The notes under the pieces: model-generated
What the model saw: the letters and a program-made list of their open reading frames with translations, nothing else
The model's database searches: none
What the model was told of the DNA's origin: nothing
Translations under genes and position numbers: made by a program
Assembly: GCF_016808335.1 (NCBI RefSeq)
Contig: NC_053146.1
Coordinates: 29,613,495 to 29,677,494, forward strand
Length of the DNA stretch: 64,000 nucleotides
Origin: Panicum virgatum
Taxonomy: Eukaryota; Streptophyta; Magnoliopsida; Poales; Poaceae
Reading direction: 5' to 3'
Part shown: positions 23,083 through 34,679 of the stretch, in pieces
Layout of the letters: the number at the start of each line of letters is the position of its first letter
Numbering within the stretch: position 1 is the stretch's first letter

Positions 23083-26000
23083 TGTAACACCCCGAAAACT
23101 CACCAAAAATAAATCATGTGCTAAAGTTGTTTTTATCAGTTGAGCTCGACTCAAACCCTGAACCCTAATCCCCAGAACCTCTCCCGAACAACCCGACACC
23201 CGAATTCAATTCGCGTCCCATCCTTTTCCATCCAACGCGACGCGTCGCGACCGGCCGCCGCGAATCCCGCTCCCTCTTTTTCCTCTTTTTCCCCTCTGGC
23301 CGCGTGCCCCGTTCCCCGTGGCCCGCACCCGCGTGGCGACGCCACGCATGGCCGACCACGGCTGTGGTCGCCGCTAGCGCGCACCGCCCCCCCTCTCTTT
23401 TTCTTCCTTTCCCTCCCTCCCATTTTCTTTTCCTTTATTTCTTTTTCTTTTTCTTTTTCCTTTTCCCTTTTTTTTCTCTATTCTTTCTTTTCCTCCCTTC
23501 TTTCTCTCCTTCCTCCCTCCCCTGTCGCGCGCCCAGCCGCGCCGCCCACCTCCGGCCCGCCTGCCCGCGCGCGCCCATCCTCCCCGCGCGCGCGACACCG
23601 GCCGCCTTCTGCTCCGCCCCGCTGCACCCTCCATCCCTGCGCGTGCGCCCCGCTCGGCCTGCCCTCGCGCGCGCACGAACAGCGCTCGGCCCAACCGCGC
23701 CGCGACGCCGGGCACCGGCCAACCCTGCCGCACGCCCCGCCTCCCTCCCGCGCGTGCACCCCCGCTCCCGGCTGCGCACGCGCGAACGCACCAAGCCGCC
23801 CTGAGCCGCAATCCCGCTTGCCCCGCACACCGAGCACCGCCGCGCCGCACGCCGCTGAGCGCCCTGCCGTGCCACGTGCGCGTGCCCGTGCCGCTCGCCG
23901 CTGCCACGCCCTGTGCCGCACTGACCGCCGGCCCGCGCTAGCGCCACCCCCCTGAGCCGCTCGCTGCCTCGGCGCGCGCACACCCGCGTGGCCCCGACGC
24001 TCGCTGGCCGCCCCGTTCCCGCTCGCCGCTGAGCCACGTGCTCACCTGACCTCGGCGCATCGCCCGCCGCTACCTCGCTCCGAGCGGCACTGCTCGCCGC
24101 CTCGCCGCCGGCGCCACGCCCTGTGCTCGCCGCTGCCGCTCGAGTCCCGTCATCCTACACCGCCACACCGCCCTCGGCGCGGGAGCCGCCCCACGACGGC
24201 CGCTAGCGGCCGGGACGCCATTAATGGCCGCCCGCGGACCTCACTGAGCCGGCCTCCCACCTCCACCACTCCGCTGACCTAATCCGGCTATAAAAGGGCC
24301 CCCACGGCGTCGCCGTCGCTCCACAATCCCGGCCGCCACCCCCAGCACCCTTCCCTGCTCCCCTAACACCGCCGCCATAGCCGCCTAGCGCCGCCGCCGC
24401 CTGCCCACGTGAAGCCGCCGCCTCGCTCCGTCCCAAGCCGAGCCAGGTGGGGGAATCGAGCCGCCATCTTCCCCTTCTCCTTTCCCCTCTACCCCGGGCC
24501 GGCGCCAAGCTCCTGGCCGCCGGGGATTGACGCCGCCGGCGCCCCTGCTCCCCACCCCTGTTTCGGTCGGGAGGAAGGGGAAGACAGGGCGGTTTTGCCC
24601 AAAACCCCCTAGACTTCCTTGTTTTCTCAAAAGAACCCCCACTCCTTATGGGCTTTTTCCTAAAAGGGCCCTTCTGTTTTCCTATTTTTGCAAACAAATC
24701 CTCCACTATTTAAACTTAATAGTAATTAGGCCCCTACACCTTCCTATTAAGCCCAAATACTCCTAGAAATTCTTAGACAGGCCCCTGGTTCCTCCGAAAT
24801 ATTTACAATCAGGTCCCTAGACCCTTATTCGACCCCTAGACTTTTACACAAACTATTATTTTATGTACCAAATGAACTCTGATTAACCCGAAACTTTTAC
24901 CACGCCACTCATAACCAAATCTTGGCCATGCCATTAGGGAGACACTCAAAAATGCCACTTCTATCTCCATATTTTATGTGATTCCGATTCGAGCTCAACG
25001 ATAGATCTTGTTTTGATTAGATGCTTGTTGTGTGTGCTGTAGACCGCGGAGTGAACGAAGGAGAGCCCGTCAACGAGCAGTACTGTGAGCAAGAGAACGA
25101 GGACCAGTTCTGTGACCCCGAGCCCGAAGGACAGGACTTCCCCGAAGGCTACGAAGACGGCAAGTTCAATCCCATCCTTTGATGCATGTTTCTGTCCCAG
25201 TTTTTTATAAACACAACCCAATGGCCTGCTTTATAAAATTTGCCTATGTTTTATTTGCATGAAAACATGGTTGGATAGCCACCCCTTGATTTGTGATGAC
25301 TATTCCTTGACTACCTAGATTAATGTCTGATTTTGCTTGGGCGTTAATCGATATTAGAAAGCTTAGGACTTTACTCATAATATGATTTATTTTATAAAGA
25401 AAATTGTGTGCGTGTGGGATGGGATAAATGTGGTGTTTTGTAAAGAAAGCTTAGACGGGATGGATGGCTTTTCTACGGAATTGCTACTTGGTGTGCTCGT
25501 GCCATTATGGTAGGGCTAAAGGAGGGAGATATCCATCTTGTCGTGTCTAAGGACCGAGTTGGTGTGTCATCTCACCTAACTCTACTATCGTGCAAACCAC
25601 TCGACCGTTGAATGGGCAACGGCGTAGCATAAATCCCACTAGTTGGTGTGATAGCCATCAGGAGGGCTGAGAGCAACGGGTGACCAAGGAGAAGGGATAT
25701 GCTCAGTGTGACTTATACCCCGGTTATACCTCAGAGTTAGGTCGATGACCCCTTGGTGCATCCCGTGATGGCTAGTCAGGCTTAGCTATGGTGGGTAATG
25801 GCTATGTTGGGATCTACACCGACACGACGGTGTTCGAGTTGTGGTATCCTACTTGTGGGTAAAGTTGCACACCTCTGCAGAGTTAAGAAACTATTCGAAT
25901 AGCCGTGCCCACGGTATTGGGCGAGTTACGGTGTGGTCACATAACTAGTGTTTCTTTGGGATGGGCTGGTGTGAGTTGTTTTGGAATTGGTTCCGGCAGT

Positions 26001-26557
26001 TGTGCCGTGTGCTACGACGGACGGGGAGTCCGGTAGCAGTTTTAAAACCTGAACTCTGTGTTACTGCAAAAACTGATTTCTAAAAGGTTTTCCGTAAAAT
26101 AAACCCCTGCATAAAATGTCGTTTTTCTGCAAATTAAACCGTAACCTTATCCTTGATTTACCTATGCATATTATTCTGTTATAACCCCCTCCGTGGGTGT
26201 GGTTGGACTTGCTGAGTACGTTTGTACTCACCCCACTCTTACTTTTTACAGAAGAAGACCCAGACTTCGTACCAGACGACGCCGAGTAGGGTTATCGTTC
26301 TACACCCAACCTTGCCTGTGGAACCGGCCCTGTCGAGATGCCTCCGCTGTCGCAGTACTCTGAGCCCGTGCTAGACCCCATGTGGTTTGCGGTCTAGTGT
26401 TATGTCGTAGCTTGGTTAATTATTATTATCATCTGTATCGAGTGTCCTCCAAGGTTTGTACGGTTTTGAACCATCTGATGTAATAAATGTGGCATCAGCC
26501 TCCTGGGACTGGTGTTTTGTATCACATTTAAGTCTTCTCTTGTGAGGGGACGCTTCA
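23083..26557 (+). repeat. 3' LTR of element B
   Basis: Near-identical to 12751-16195, with TATA box at 24289-24296, acidic exon 25043-25159 and second exon 26252-26289. The U3 long frames on both strands are compositional. The small number of differences from the 5' LTR points to a recent insertion. Confidence 0.93.
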
Positions 26558-28028
26558 GCTTATTCCTTGAACTCCTAATATAAACCATGTTTGAATGGTT
26601 GATATGCTTGCATGTGTATGTGTGGGATTCCCTCGTGATATGATAGTCTTGGCGTGTGTGGAGATCCACAATATCAGGAGTTGGTGACTAGGGCTTTTAG
26701 CAGGGGGCGAGCAAGTTGACTTTGCTGGGGGTGTGTGTTGGGCACACCCTGCGAGCACCTGTTGCGGGTGCATGTTGGTGTCGTTGGACACGGTTGGACT
26801 TTTGAGGTGTTTGTGAACCATACCTGTAATGGGTGCCAGTCGCAGACCGCTGTGGCGGATACGCATGAGGACGGAGAGGCTCGCCCCGGCATATAAGGAA
26901 CCGGTTGGTGTAACTATGTTTAGTGGGACTTTGTGAGCGTGCACACCACTTATCCACTATGCGGGTGGATCCGGTCCGAGGCTAGTAAGCGTGGTGCCAA
27001 GCCTGTAGGCGGATGTAGTATCGGTGCAGGGGGAGCAGGTGTGGACCTGACGTTCCCCGATTCGCGGAATTCATGGGAATCCTATTCTAGATGGCTTCAC
27101 AGTCCCGGGGCGACCTCTTGCGAGAGAACGCGCCCAAACCCGGGAAAGCAGGATGGTGCCATGGCTGCTAGTTCTTGTTCTCAGTAGACCGGTGTCTCGA
27201 TGTCAGTCGGCTGGCCTCCGGCTGGCAGCGATTCGAGTGGGTACAGGTGTACAACCCCTGCAGGGTGAAAACTATATGTATAGCCGCGTACTCGGTCATG
27301 TACTTTCCTACTCTTCTGTTACTACCATTAGTTAGTGTGACTTGATACTTTTCTACCTCCCTCTAGTCTACTTTCTTGCTTGATAGCAGCTGAGGTGCGA
27401 GGAGAAGGAGTTCTCGCACCGACTTGGTTATCAGGGACTTGGGTGAGTCTCGGAGGTGTGAGTTGACCGGGAGTCTGGGATGCCGGAATGGAGTCCGGGA
27501 TGCCGGATTGGCCCGCGTCAGGTGACTTGGCAGATGCTATACTTTGTTGATGCTATGCATAGGAAACCATAGCCTTATCCGTTGACTATTTCTTTTATCA
27601 TAATGCATCCACATAAAGCTTGCATGCGGATGATGACGTGAACCTATCCCGTTCTTGGGGATAGTTTGGTAGATGCAGGATCCGACTAGAAGATCGACGA
27701 TGACTTGAAGGAAGGACTAAGGACGACTCGTGCTTCGCTCAAGTTTGCCTATGGATGAAAGACGACGTCAAGATGAAGGATGCCCCAGAAGTCTAGCTAC
27801 CGCTTCCATTTTCTGGTTGTTCCCTTTTAGCCCAATGAGCTTGTAACAGATGATTTCGTACCACAATCCACTGGATTATGTAATAATTAAACATTTGTTG
27901 TGTTTTATCTCGAAGTATGACTGTGATATGTAATTGAAATGAGTTCTGTATGTGATAGCTACTGATCTAGGGACTATCACGACGATACAGGGAGTCGGGT
28001 TGTCCATTCGACAATCCAATTCGTTTCA
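26558..28028 (+). repeat. 3' LTR of element A, second part
   Basis: Continues the A LTR after B and ends TTCGTTTCA at 28028. The segment 27197-28028 aligns to the 5' LTR remnant 5860-6693. No gene is supported in it; short frames around 26900-27300 are not conserved in the other LTR copy. Confidence 0.88.
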
Positions 28029-28160
28029 CCCTATATATGGGGGGAGTTTCAACTCCCCCCATATATAGGGGGAGCTTTGGGGGGAACCGTTGGAGGGAAT
28101 TTCCCCAAAGCTCCCCCTACATAGGGTGGGGGGCGGTTTCCAGGGAACCGCTGGAGCAAG
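28029..28160. repeat. Cluster of GC-rich palindromes abutting the end of A
   Basis: 28029-28048 and 28051-28070 form perfect 20-bp arms around a 2-bp loop (ccctatatatggggggagtt). 28068-28082 and 28103-28117 form 15-bp arms (gggggagctttgggg) around a 20-bp loop. 28115-28126 is ccctacataggg. The first palindrome begins exactly at the A LTR end, so part of it may be the A target site. It may be the remnant of a small foldback element. No gene. Confidence 0.75.
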
Positions 28161-28296
28161 CCTAAGGAGCCCGCCAAAACCCCCCAAAAATGGGCTCGGG
28201 GAGCGCGTGGGGATCAGATCGGGAGAGTTTAGTTCAGTATTATCTATAATGAAAAAATTTATATTATTGCCCAAAAAATTATACAATATATATTTA

Positions 28297-28522
28297 GGGT
28301 GTGCTTAGTTGGTGAAAAAAATTAAATTTTGGTATTGTGGCACATTTCATTATTAAAATAATATCTAATTATGGACTAATTAGACTTAAAAGATTCAACT
28401 TGTGCTAATCAGTTAGACTGTATAATTAATTATTTTTTCAACTGTATTTAATGCTCTATGTTTATATTCGAAGATTTGATGTGACAGATACTATATAAAA
28501 TTTTTTAGAACTAAACAGGACC
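28297..28522. mobile_element. Tourist-like (PIF/Harbinger) MITE
   Basis: A 226-bp non-coding AT-rich element with imperfect terminal inverted repeats (gggtgtgcttagttggt and ggtcctgtttagttct), flanked by TTA on both sides (28294-28296 and 28523-28525), the Harbinger target duplication. Elements with a 'tgtttagtt' terminus are abundant in panicoid grasses. Confidence 0.72.
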
Positions 28523-28525
28523 TTA

Positions 28526-28930
28526 TACTATAATTTGTACTGTCTGTATCTATACTCCTATATTATCTGTGGACTCCTCGCTATCGAGTACCCTGGTTAC
28601 CCCGACCCGTGCATCCGCGCGCTCCGTCCCTCGGCGCCCCGCAGCAGCGCGCCACCGCGTCCCTTTTTTATTGCGTGAGGGACGCGCTTATCCGTGAGCC
28701 AAGCGGTTAGCGCCTGCTTTTCTTTTTCCACGCGTGCACGTGTCCATCTCATTGTTTTTTCTCATTCGTACCAGTTGTACATGATTTTTTGAATGAAAAA
28801 GCTAATGGCGTGTGATCGGCCATTTTCTCACACGTGTCCCCATCAATATCAGTATTACTCCATGTTATTTCCATAATCACCCTGACGACGAGCTACGATA
28901 AAATATGTTAACCCGTTGCCTGTGTAGATA
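28526..28930. other. Unassigned interval between MITEs
   Basis: About 400 bp with a GC-rich part (28570-28740) and cacgtgt-type motifs. I see no ORF, RNA gene or recognisable repeat. It may be old flanking DNA or a degenerate element. Confidence 0.4.
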
Positions 28931-29117
28931 CTCCCTCCGTTCAAAATTATAAGTTATTATAAAAATTTTGGAGAGTCAAAATTTGACTAAATTTATATAA
29001 TAAAATAATAACATTTATGATACCAATTAAGTATCATTAGATTCTTTGTTAGCAATATTTTCATAGCATATCTATTTGATGTCATAAATCTTTGTGTTTC
29101 TCTCTATAATTTTAGTC
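28931..29117 (+). mobile_element. Stowaway-like (Tc1/mariner) MITE, 3' end degenerate
   Basis: Starts with the hallmark ctccctccgttcaaaattat after TA at 28929-28930. The body is AT-rich and typical of grass Stowaways (aaaattttggagagtcaaaatttgac). The opposite inverted repeat, which should end in gaacggagggag, is not found, so it is truncated or decayed. Confidence 0.65.
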
Positions 29118-29261
29118 AATAGTAGATGGATGTCGGTGTCTGGCCGAGGAAGGGGATATTTTCATGTGCATATTTTTTGTTTGTGAGATGAGCAGGGAGG
29201 CCTGATAGTTCGCATGACATATTTTTAATGTTAGTATTGCTTATGGAAGTTACAAAATGTG

Positions 29262-30543
29262 TCGGGTACCATGATTAGGGGCACCCTAATCCAGGGACTA
29301 AATCACCCCTAAAAACGCAAAACACGATTGGGCAACCGGGCCCACAGCGCCCGCCATCCCGACACACTCTACAGTCACAACGAGTCAAGGCCCACAGTTT
29401 TCCTCCGATCCGAGGGGAAAGAGGCCCAACTCACAGCCCAGCTCCGCGGTACGGCCCATCCGAGGACCCCCCTCGAACCCGCGGAACAATCTCCGCCTCA
29501 CTCGAGGCCTCCCTGCCGAGATCCTCAACAGAGCACCGCGTCTCCGCCTCGCTCGAGGGTAGCGGACCTACCCTCGGGAGTGCGGGATAACTCCGCCTCG
29601 CTCGAGGCAACCCCTCGGCCGACGGAGTTAGCAATCCACCGGCTCACCCGCCCGCCTGACAGAGGCAATAAATGCCAACCACTCCACCGCGGAGTGGGGA
29701 GTCAGGCGTTGTCAGGCCACCACGCCACACAGTAGCTATGACCGGAGTCCTGTCCGCCAACTACGGTCACTGCTCCGACATCCCCGGCCCTATGGCGACA
29801 CTATTGGAACCTGCGGCGCCCTGTGCGGACGTGCTCGGCACTGCTCCCGCCACTGTGCTGCAGAACCCTCGATAAGTATGGGCGCGACCCTCAAACGCGG
29901 CCCATGCCTTGACCAGAGCAGGACCCCCGCCCGCAGGACCCTCGAGACGCCTACACGTCAGGTATGGAGGAAGGTACCCTCTACAGAAGATACCACGACA
30001 CCCACAGGAGTCACAAAGACGCCGGCGCGATCTCCGCAAGACCGAGGACGACGCCCAGGACAACTGCCACGGCCGGCGCCTGACTCTCCGGTGCCACACA
30101 GTGTACATTCTACAGCACACATCCACTGCGCGCCTCCGATTCGGGGAGAAGACGACAACTTCTAACCCCCTGCGTAAATGTACTCCGCCCCTCCTTGTGT
30201 CTATAAAAGGAGGAGGCGGGCCTCTCATCCGCTGGCCTGATACGACCAACTCCTTAGCTTCACTCGCTCACTTTCCTGATATTGGCACGCGCCTCAATCA
30301 CTTAGCAGAGATCTGGGAGCTTCTCTCCCCCTCTCGCCTCGCTTGTACCCCCTACTACAAACATCCCGGTGCAAAGATAGTACAATACAATTGCACACTC
30401 CTTTGCTGGACGTACGGCTCCGCTACCAGAACCAGGATAAACCCGTGCGTTACTGTGTTGCCTCTTGCATCAACCATCTAGGGCGAGGGATCACGCAGCA
30501 TCTTCACTAGTTGGTGGCGGACCGCCGGGTCTGGACACCGACA
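29262..30543 (+). repeat. 5' LTR of element D
   Basis: 1282 bp, starting TGTCGGGTACCATGATTAGG and ending GGACACCGACA, with complementary ends (TGTCGG/CCGACA). Three copies of 'ctccgcctc.ctcgagg' lie at 29490-29610. The TATA box is at 30202. The open frames inside are compositional. Confidence 0.82.
30202..30209 (+). promoter_or_regulatory. TATA box of the D LTR
   Basis: tgtcTATAAAAGgaggaggcggg, in the normal position for an LTR promoter, about 340 bp before the LTR end. Confidence 0.7.
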
Positions 30544-30545
30544 GT

Positions 30546-30563
30546 TGGCGCGCCAGGTAGGGG
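30546..30563 (+). other. Primer-binding site of D
   Basis: TGGCGCGCCAGGTAGGGG starts 2 bp after the LTR. This is the PBS form seen in grass Tat elements. I do not assign the tRNA with certainty. Confidence 0.78.
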
Positions 30564-30605
30564 AACGCTGCGTGACTTTTGTCTTCGTTCCCTCTTGTTT
30601 CTAGG

Positions 30606-32632
30606 ATGGCAGACGGACCATGCCAACTCCCGGCAGGCACAGTGCTCCGGTTCGGGAGCCTCGACTTCGTCGCGACCGGCAACGGTTATGACATGGAGCT
30701 TCTCCCGGCCGCCGGAGCCAAACCCGACATTCCAACTCCACCCCCCCAGCGCAGGAGGCGCTCGGGCCAGCGCGCGCGACAAGCACGCATGGAGCGATGC
30801 AGAGCAGCTCGCCTCAGCACCCCCACGTGGGTCGAGGCTGGCGCATCGCAGCCTGCAGCCGCGGCGGAGGACGTCGTTGCTTCACCACCACTGAGTGCGG
30901 CCCCAGTGCTTCCCAAGGAGGGCGCGACTGCGCTGTCGCCCTTTCCCTTGGGGATGCGCAACGCCGCTACAACCTACGCCTCTTCGGTCAGCACCAACTT
31001 GAGCGCGTACGAGGATCTGCTAGGTCATCGCCTCATCTCGATCCGCATCCTTATCACGTCATCGCCTGATGACTCCTACCCCGACACTACCGATGACATA
31101 AACTTCTTCATGGACAACTTCACGGCCCCGGAGTGGGACTACTCCGGGGTCCGTAACCTCGATGCTTTCCGGTCGTTCCAGCTTGCGGCGAACTACTGCC
31201 TCACCTACTCCGAAGACTAGCGAGAGGGATTACGATCCCACTCGGTAGTGCTTCATGGCTGAGCTGGCGGATGGGGAAGTCAATGAAGCGCCAAGCAACG
31301 ACGGAAATAACGAGGAGCCCCCACCAGCAAACCAAGCGGTGATGGGCGTAGCTGGCGCAACTCACTGAACTCGAGAACAGGCTCGAGGAGGAGCAACAGC
31401 AGGCACGCATGCTACGCACTGCACTCGAGCAGGAGCGCGCGTGCTCAGGCGGTGGGGCGTGTCGCCCGGGAGAGGATCCAGGCCGACGACGACGTCGACA
31501 ACCCGCTGGACCTGAAAAGGGCCAGCTAGAAACTCGTCACTGCGGCTTACCTACTTCAAGCCATGCCCGAACCCTCTACGCCTGTGGGTCGCAACCTGCG
31601 CAACGAGGCACGGGCGCTCATCGAGCAGGCTGCAGTGCAGCAGGCTGAGAGCTCCGCGTCTCGCATGCGTTCGACAGCCTCGGCAAAGGCTGGAGGCACC
31701 GCACAGCAGGACCCCGAGGCCTCGGTGCACATTCCACCGGGGGAAAGGACAAGGCGGCCACGGCGGACGATGCGAAAGCACCCTCGGTGCACGACCGCAT
31801 CAAAAGGTCTCCTGCGAAGGAGCGCCTCCAAGACACGCGCGGGCGTGCCGACGACGGCGATGGCTGCAACATCATCAACGGGAAGATGTATGCCCCCTGG
31901 CGGGGTGGACGGATTGACCCCGAGCACGACAGGGGCTTGTCACCGGAGCCCCCGGGCACCCGTGTGTTCAGTCGGGAGATCCGCACTGCTCCTTTTCCCC
32001 CACGCTTTCGACAGCCCACCACCCACGTCAAGTACTCGGGAGAGACCGATCCCACAGTCTAGCTCAACGACTATCGCCTGGCACGCCAGCTAGGCGGTGC
32101 GACGGATGGCGCTGTGATCATCCGCAACCTTCCTCTGCACCTCGCCGACTCCACGCGGATGTGGCTCGAACATCTGCCCGCGAATCAGATCCACGACTAG
32201 GCTGACCTGGTCAATATCTTCATGGGCAACTTCCAGGGCACTTACGTGCGCCCTGGGAACTCCTGGGATCTCCGAGGGTGTCAACAGAAGCCCAACGAAT
32301 CCCTACGTGACTACGTTCAATGCTTCTCCAAGCAGTGCACCGAGCTCCCCATTGTCACCAACGTCGAGGTCATCAACGCCTTCCTCGAAGGCACGACGTG
32401 CAGGAACCTGGTGCACGATCTCGAGCGAAGCCATCGCACCAGCACCAACGAGTTGTTCGACGCTGCCACCAACTTCGCTTCCGGCGAGGAGGCAGTTGGT
32501 GCCATCTTCAACGGCAAGACGAGCAAGCGCAAGGAAGACGCGCCCGCGGAGGGCAGCGGCAGCAAGAACAAGGCCCCCGCCAAGAAGCAAAAACGGAGAA
32601 AGAAAGAAAAGAAGCTAGCCCCACCGAACTAG
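30606..32632 (+). pseudogene. gag: gag of element D
   Basis: The likely start is ATG 30606 (MADGPCQLPAG). This first frame ends at TAG 31218-31220 after an LNAxRSFQLAANYC-like segment. A Q/E-rich coiled-coil stretch follows (31350-31440, frames mixed). From about 31787 the reading is in a single frame through the capsid core (PPRFRQPTTHVKYSGETDP, YRLARQLGG, GNFQGTYVRPGNSWDL, CTELP, FASGEEAVGAIF). That frame has TAG at 32060-32062 and 32198-32200 (both where the family has TGG) and TAG at 32630-32632. A lysine-rich tail (KKQKRRKKEKK) ends the segment. It is the structural protein of the particle and is non-functional here. Confidence 0.8.
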
Positions 32633-34123
32633 CGTGGACAGGAGCAAGCTAAGGATTCTAACGAGGCCTTCGTTGCTTCCCCAGACCGCAAGGGTCCCTG
32701 AGGCCCCCCTCAGGGCGGTGGCGGCCTGTTCGACGACATGCTCAAGAAGCTGTGCCCTTACCACAAGGGCTCGGTCAAACACACCCTCGAGCAGTGCGAG
32801 ATGCTCTGCAAGTACTACAACCATGTCGCACACCGCGATGAGGGCAAGAAGAAGGATGCTGACGACAAGGGTGGCGACGGCGAATTTCCCTCGGTGGAGA
32901 ATGCCTTCTTCATCTTCGGAGGGCCGACGGCGAACATGACCTCTCGGTAGCGCAAGCGCGAGCGCCGAGAGGTGTTCTCCGTCACCAATGCCTCGCCATC
33001 CTACCTCGACTGTTTGGAGGACACCATCTCCTTCGGCCGCGAGGACCACCCCGACTACGTCCCGAACCGGGGGCAGTATCCACTCGTCGTGGATCCCATC
33101 ATCGGCAACACCCATTTCTCCAAGATGCTCATGGACGGGGGCAGCAACCTCAACATTATGGATGCCCACACCTTGGAGCTCATGGGGATTGGCTTGGACA
33201 AGCTCCGCTCCAGCAAGTCGCCATTCCACGGCGTTGCGCCGGGGAAGCGAGTCCAACCCCTCGGCCAGATCGACCTACCCGTCTGCTTCGGCACGGCAGC
33301 CAACTTCCGTAAGGAGGTGCTCACCTTTGTGGTGGTGGGGTTCCGGGGAGCATACCACATCATCCTTGGGCGTCCATGCTACGCCAAGTTCATGGCGATC
33401 CCCAACTACACTTACCTCAAGATGAAGATGCCGGGCCCGAAGAGGGTCATCACCGTCGGCTCCTCGTTCAAGCACGCCTACGAGTACGACGTCGAATGCG
33501 TCGCGCACGCCGAGGCACTGGCGGTGGACGAGGCCCTTGCCGCACAGTTGAAGGACATGGCGGACAAGGCAATGGACTCCAGGCGGTAGCATGTAGGCAC
33601 CTTCGAGTCTGCCGAAGGTACCAAGGACATCCCCTTCAACCCGAACAACCCTGACGGCATGGCGTTGAAGATCAGTGCCACCCTCGACAGCAAATAGGAA
33701 ATGGTGCTCGTCGAATTTCTCTGCGCCAGCGCCGACATCTTTGCGTGGAGCCCCTCGGACATGCCTGGCATCCCGAGGGAGGTCGCCGAGCACTCCCTTG
33801 ATATCCTGCCGAACTCCAAGTCGGTCAAGCAACGCCTGCAGCGCTTCGACGAGCTCAAGCGATGGGCGATCGGCGAAGAGGTGCACAAGCTTTTGGAGGC
33901 CGGATTCATCAAGGAAGTATTTCATCCCGAGTGGCTAGCTAGTCCTGTACTAGTTAAGAAAAAGAGTGGGAAATGGAGGATGTGTGTAGACTATACTAGT
34001 TTAAATAAATCATGTCCTAAAGTCTCCTTTTCTTTGCCACGTATTGATCAAATCGTTGATTCAACTGCGGGATGTGAGCTTCTATCATTTCTTGATGCAT
34101 ATTCCGGTTATCACCATGTTTGA
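32633..34123 (+). pseudogene. pol: Protease and N-terminal RT of element D
   Basis: It continues the gag frame. A C-x2-H..H-type zinc region (KLCPYHKGSVKHTLEQCEML) precedes a Tat-type aspartic protease with MDGGSNLNIM (about 33130-33160) and ILGRPCYAKF. The RT then starts (DIFAWSPSDMPGIP, LLEAGFIKEV, KWRMCVDYTSLN, FLDAYSGYH). In-frame stops: TGA 32699-32701 and TAG 32948-32950, 33587-33589 and 33695-33697, the TAGs at former CAG-like positions. The FIDD box, RNase H and integrase are absent because the element stops at 34123. From about 33915 the base composition turns from GC-rich to AT-rich. Confidence 0.8.
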
Positions 34124-34224
34124 TGGTTATTTTACACTAAATTATATAAGAGATGGTAAAAATAAAATGACAGGTATTCATGTGATCTATATATCACTCT
34201 AAAGCCATTATTAAATTTGTCAAG
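34124..34224. other. AT-rich flank between D and F
   Basis: About 100 bp with no recognisable feature. It ends in aag, the target site of F (repeated at 53753-53755), so before the F insertion it was contiguous with 53756. Confidence 0.5.
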
Positions 34225-34530
34225 CACTGTTGGAGAAAGCCACATTGATACCAGCACGTTAGTGCCGATCAATAAGGAGCCGGCACTAACGTGCCTGAAC
34301 AGGACCTGGCGGACACGTTTGTGCCGGCTAGACATACCAGCCGGCACTAACGTGCCACCCCCAACGATCGTCACAGCAGACACAACTGTTCAGAAGCCAA
34401 GTTAGTGCCGGCCGGATAGTCTAGCCGGTACTAACTTGGCACGTGGCACGTTAGTGCCGGCCAATATTTCTAGCCGGCACTAAACGGCGCCACTTTGTGC
34501 CGGTTAGACCTATTGGCCGGCACTAAGTTG
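34225..34530. repeat. 5' terminal and subterminal repeats of F
   Basis: A terminal inverted repeat of about 20 bp is followed by at least eight copies of GTTAGTGCCGGC or its complement GCCGGCACTAAC, in both orientations, often in pairs around 'tag(c)c'. In CACTA elements such repeats bind the element's TnpA-like protein. Confidence 0.88.
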
Positions 34531-34679
34531 CCCTTTATACATCCGCACGTCTTCTTCCCCCAGCCCGACCCAACCATTTTGGCTGAGCTCCTCCTCTCTA
34601 CCATGGCATTTTAGAGGGGAGTTGGTGCCCATTTTCTCTAAAATTTGTGTGGATTTCACCCATCCAAGTGCACCAAAGG
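34531..34679 (+). promoter_or_regulatory. Likely promoter and leader exon of the F TNP2 gene
   Basis: ctttatac (34531-34538) is a weak TATA. A leader then ends in catccaagtgcaccaaag/gttag, a good 5' splice site near 34679. Element G has the homologous leader (catccaagtgcgccaaag at about 56998-57016), which supports an untranslated first exon shared by the family. Confidence 0.5.

Larger units (their letters stand above)
12751..26557 (+). mobile_element. Element B: complete Tekay-like LTR retrotransposon nested in the A 3' LTR
   Basis: Complete from LTR to LTR (3445 and 3475 bp, TGTAACACCCCG...GACGCTTCA). It has PBS, two extra ORFs, gag, pol and polypurine tract. The LTRs are nearly identical, with scattered substitutions and one insertion of about 26 bp in the 3' copy near 24400, so the insertion is young. 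All coding regions carry stops or frameshifts, so B moved by help in trans or decayed quickly afterwards. Flanks are cctta and gctta, a 5-bp target duplication with one mismatch. Joining the flanks restores a continuous A LTR. Confidence 0.93.
5860..28028 (+). mobile_element. Element A: Tekay-clade Ty3/gypsy chromovirus, interrupted by C and B
   Basis: A plus-strand LTR retrotransposon in the order 5' LTR (partial, 5860-6693), PBS, gag, protease, RT, RNase H, integrase, chromodomain-like tail, polypurine tract and 3' LTR (11791-12750 plus 26558-28028). The 3' LTR is split by element B. The first part of the 5' LTR, equivalent to 11791-12750 plus 26558-27197, is missing and presumably lies upstream, beyond the C insertion. 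The target-site duplication of A cannot be tested for that reason. Gag is broken but pol is a long open frame. Confidence 0.88.
29262..34123 (+). mobile_element. Element D: Tat-type Ty3/gypsy retrotransposon, 3'-truncated
   Basis: A 5' LTR, PBS, gag, protease and the start of RT are present. Homology stops at about 34123 in the middle of RT (DAYSGYH), and no 3' LTR is found in the window. The gag type (GNFQGTYVRPGNSWDL) and the LTR/PBS layout are those of grass RIRE2/Retand-like elements of the Tat lineage. The coding frames contain many in-frame stops. Confidence 0.82.

Noticed and set aside
23140..24037. The same kind of ORFs in the B 3' LTR
   Set aside because: Copy of the U3 region; indels between LTRs change the frame, so no protein is conserved.
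26933..27187. Short ORFs in the A 3' LTR
   Set aside because: No conservation in relatives visible here; typical LTR sequence.
29328..30481. Several ORFs inside the D LTR
   Set aside because: They lie in U3/R of an LTR with a TATA box inside the frames; no similarity to any protein.
30579..30605. Upstream in-frame GTG/ATG-like start for D gag
   Set aside because: The reading before ATG 30606 lies in the leader just after the PBS; the family start fits MADGP at 30606.
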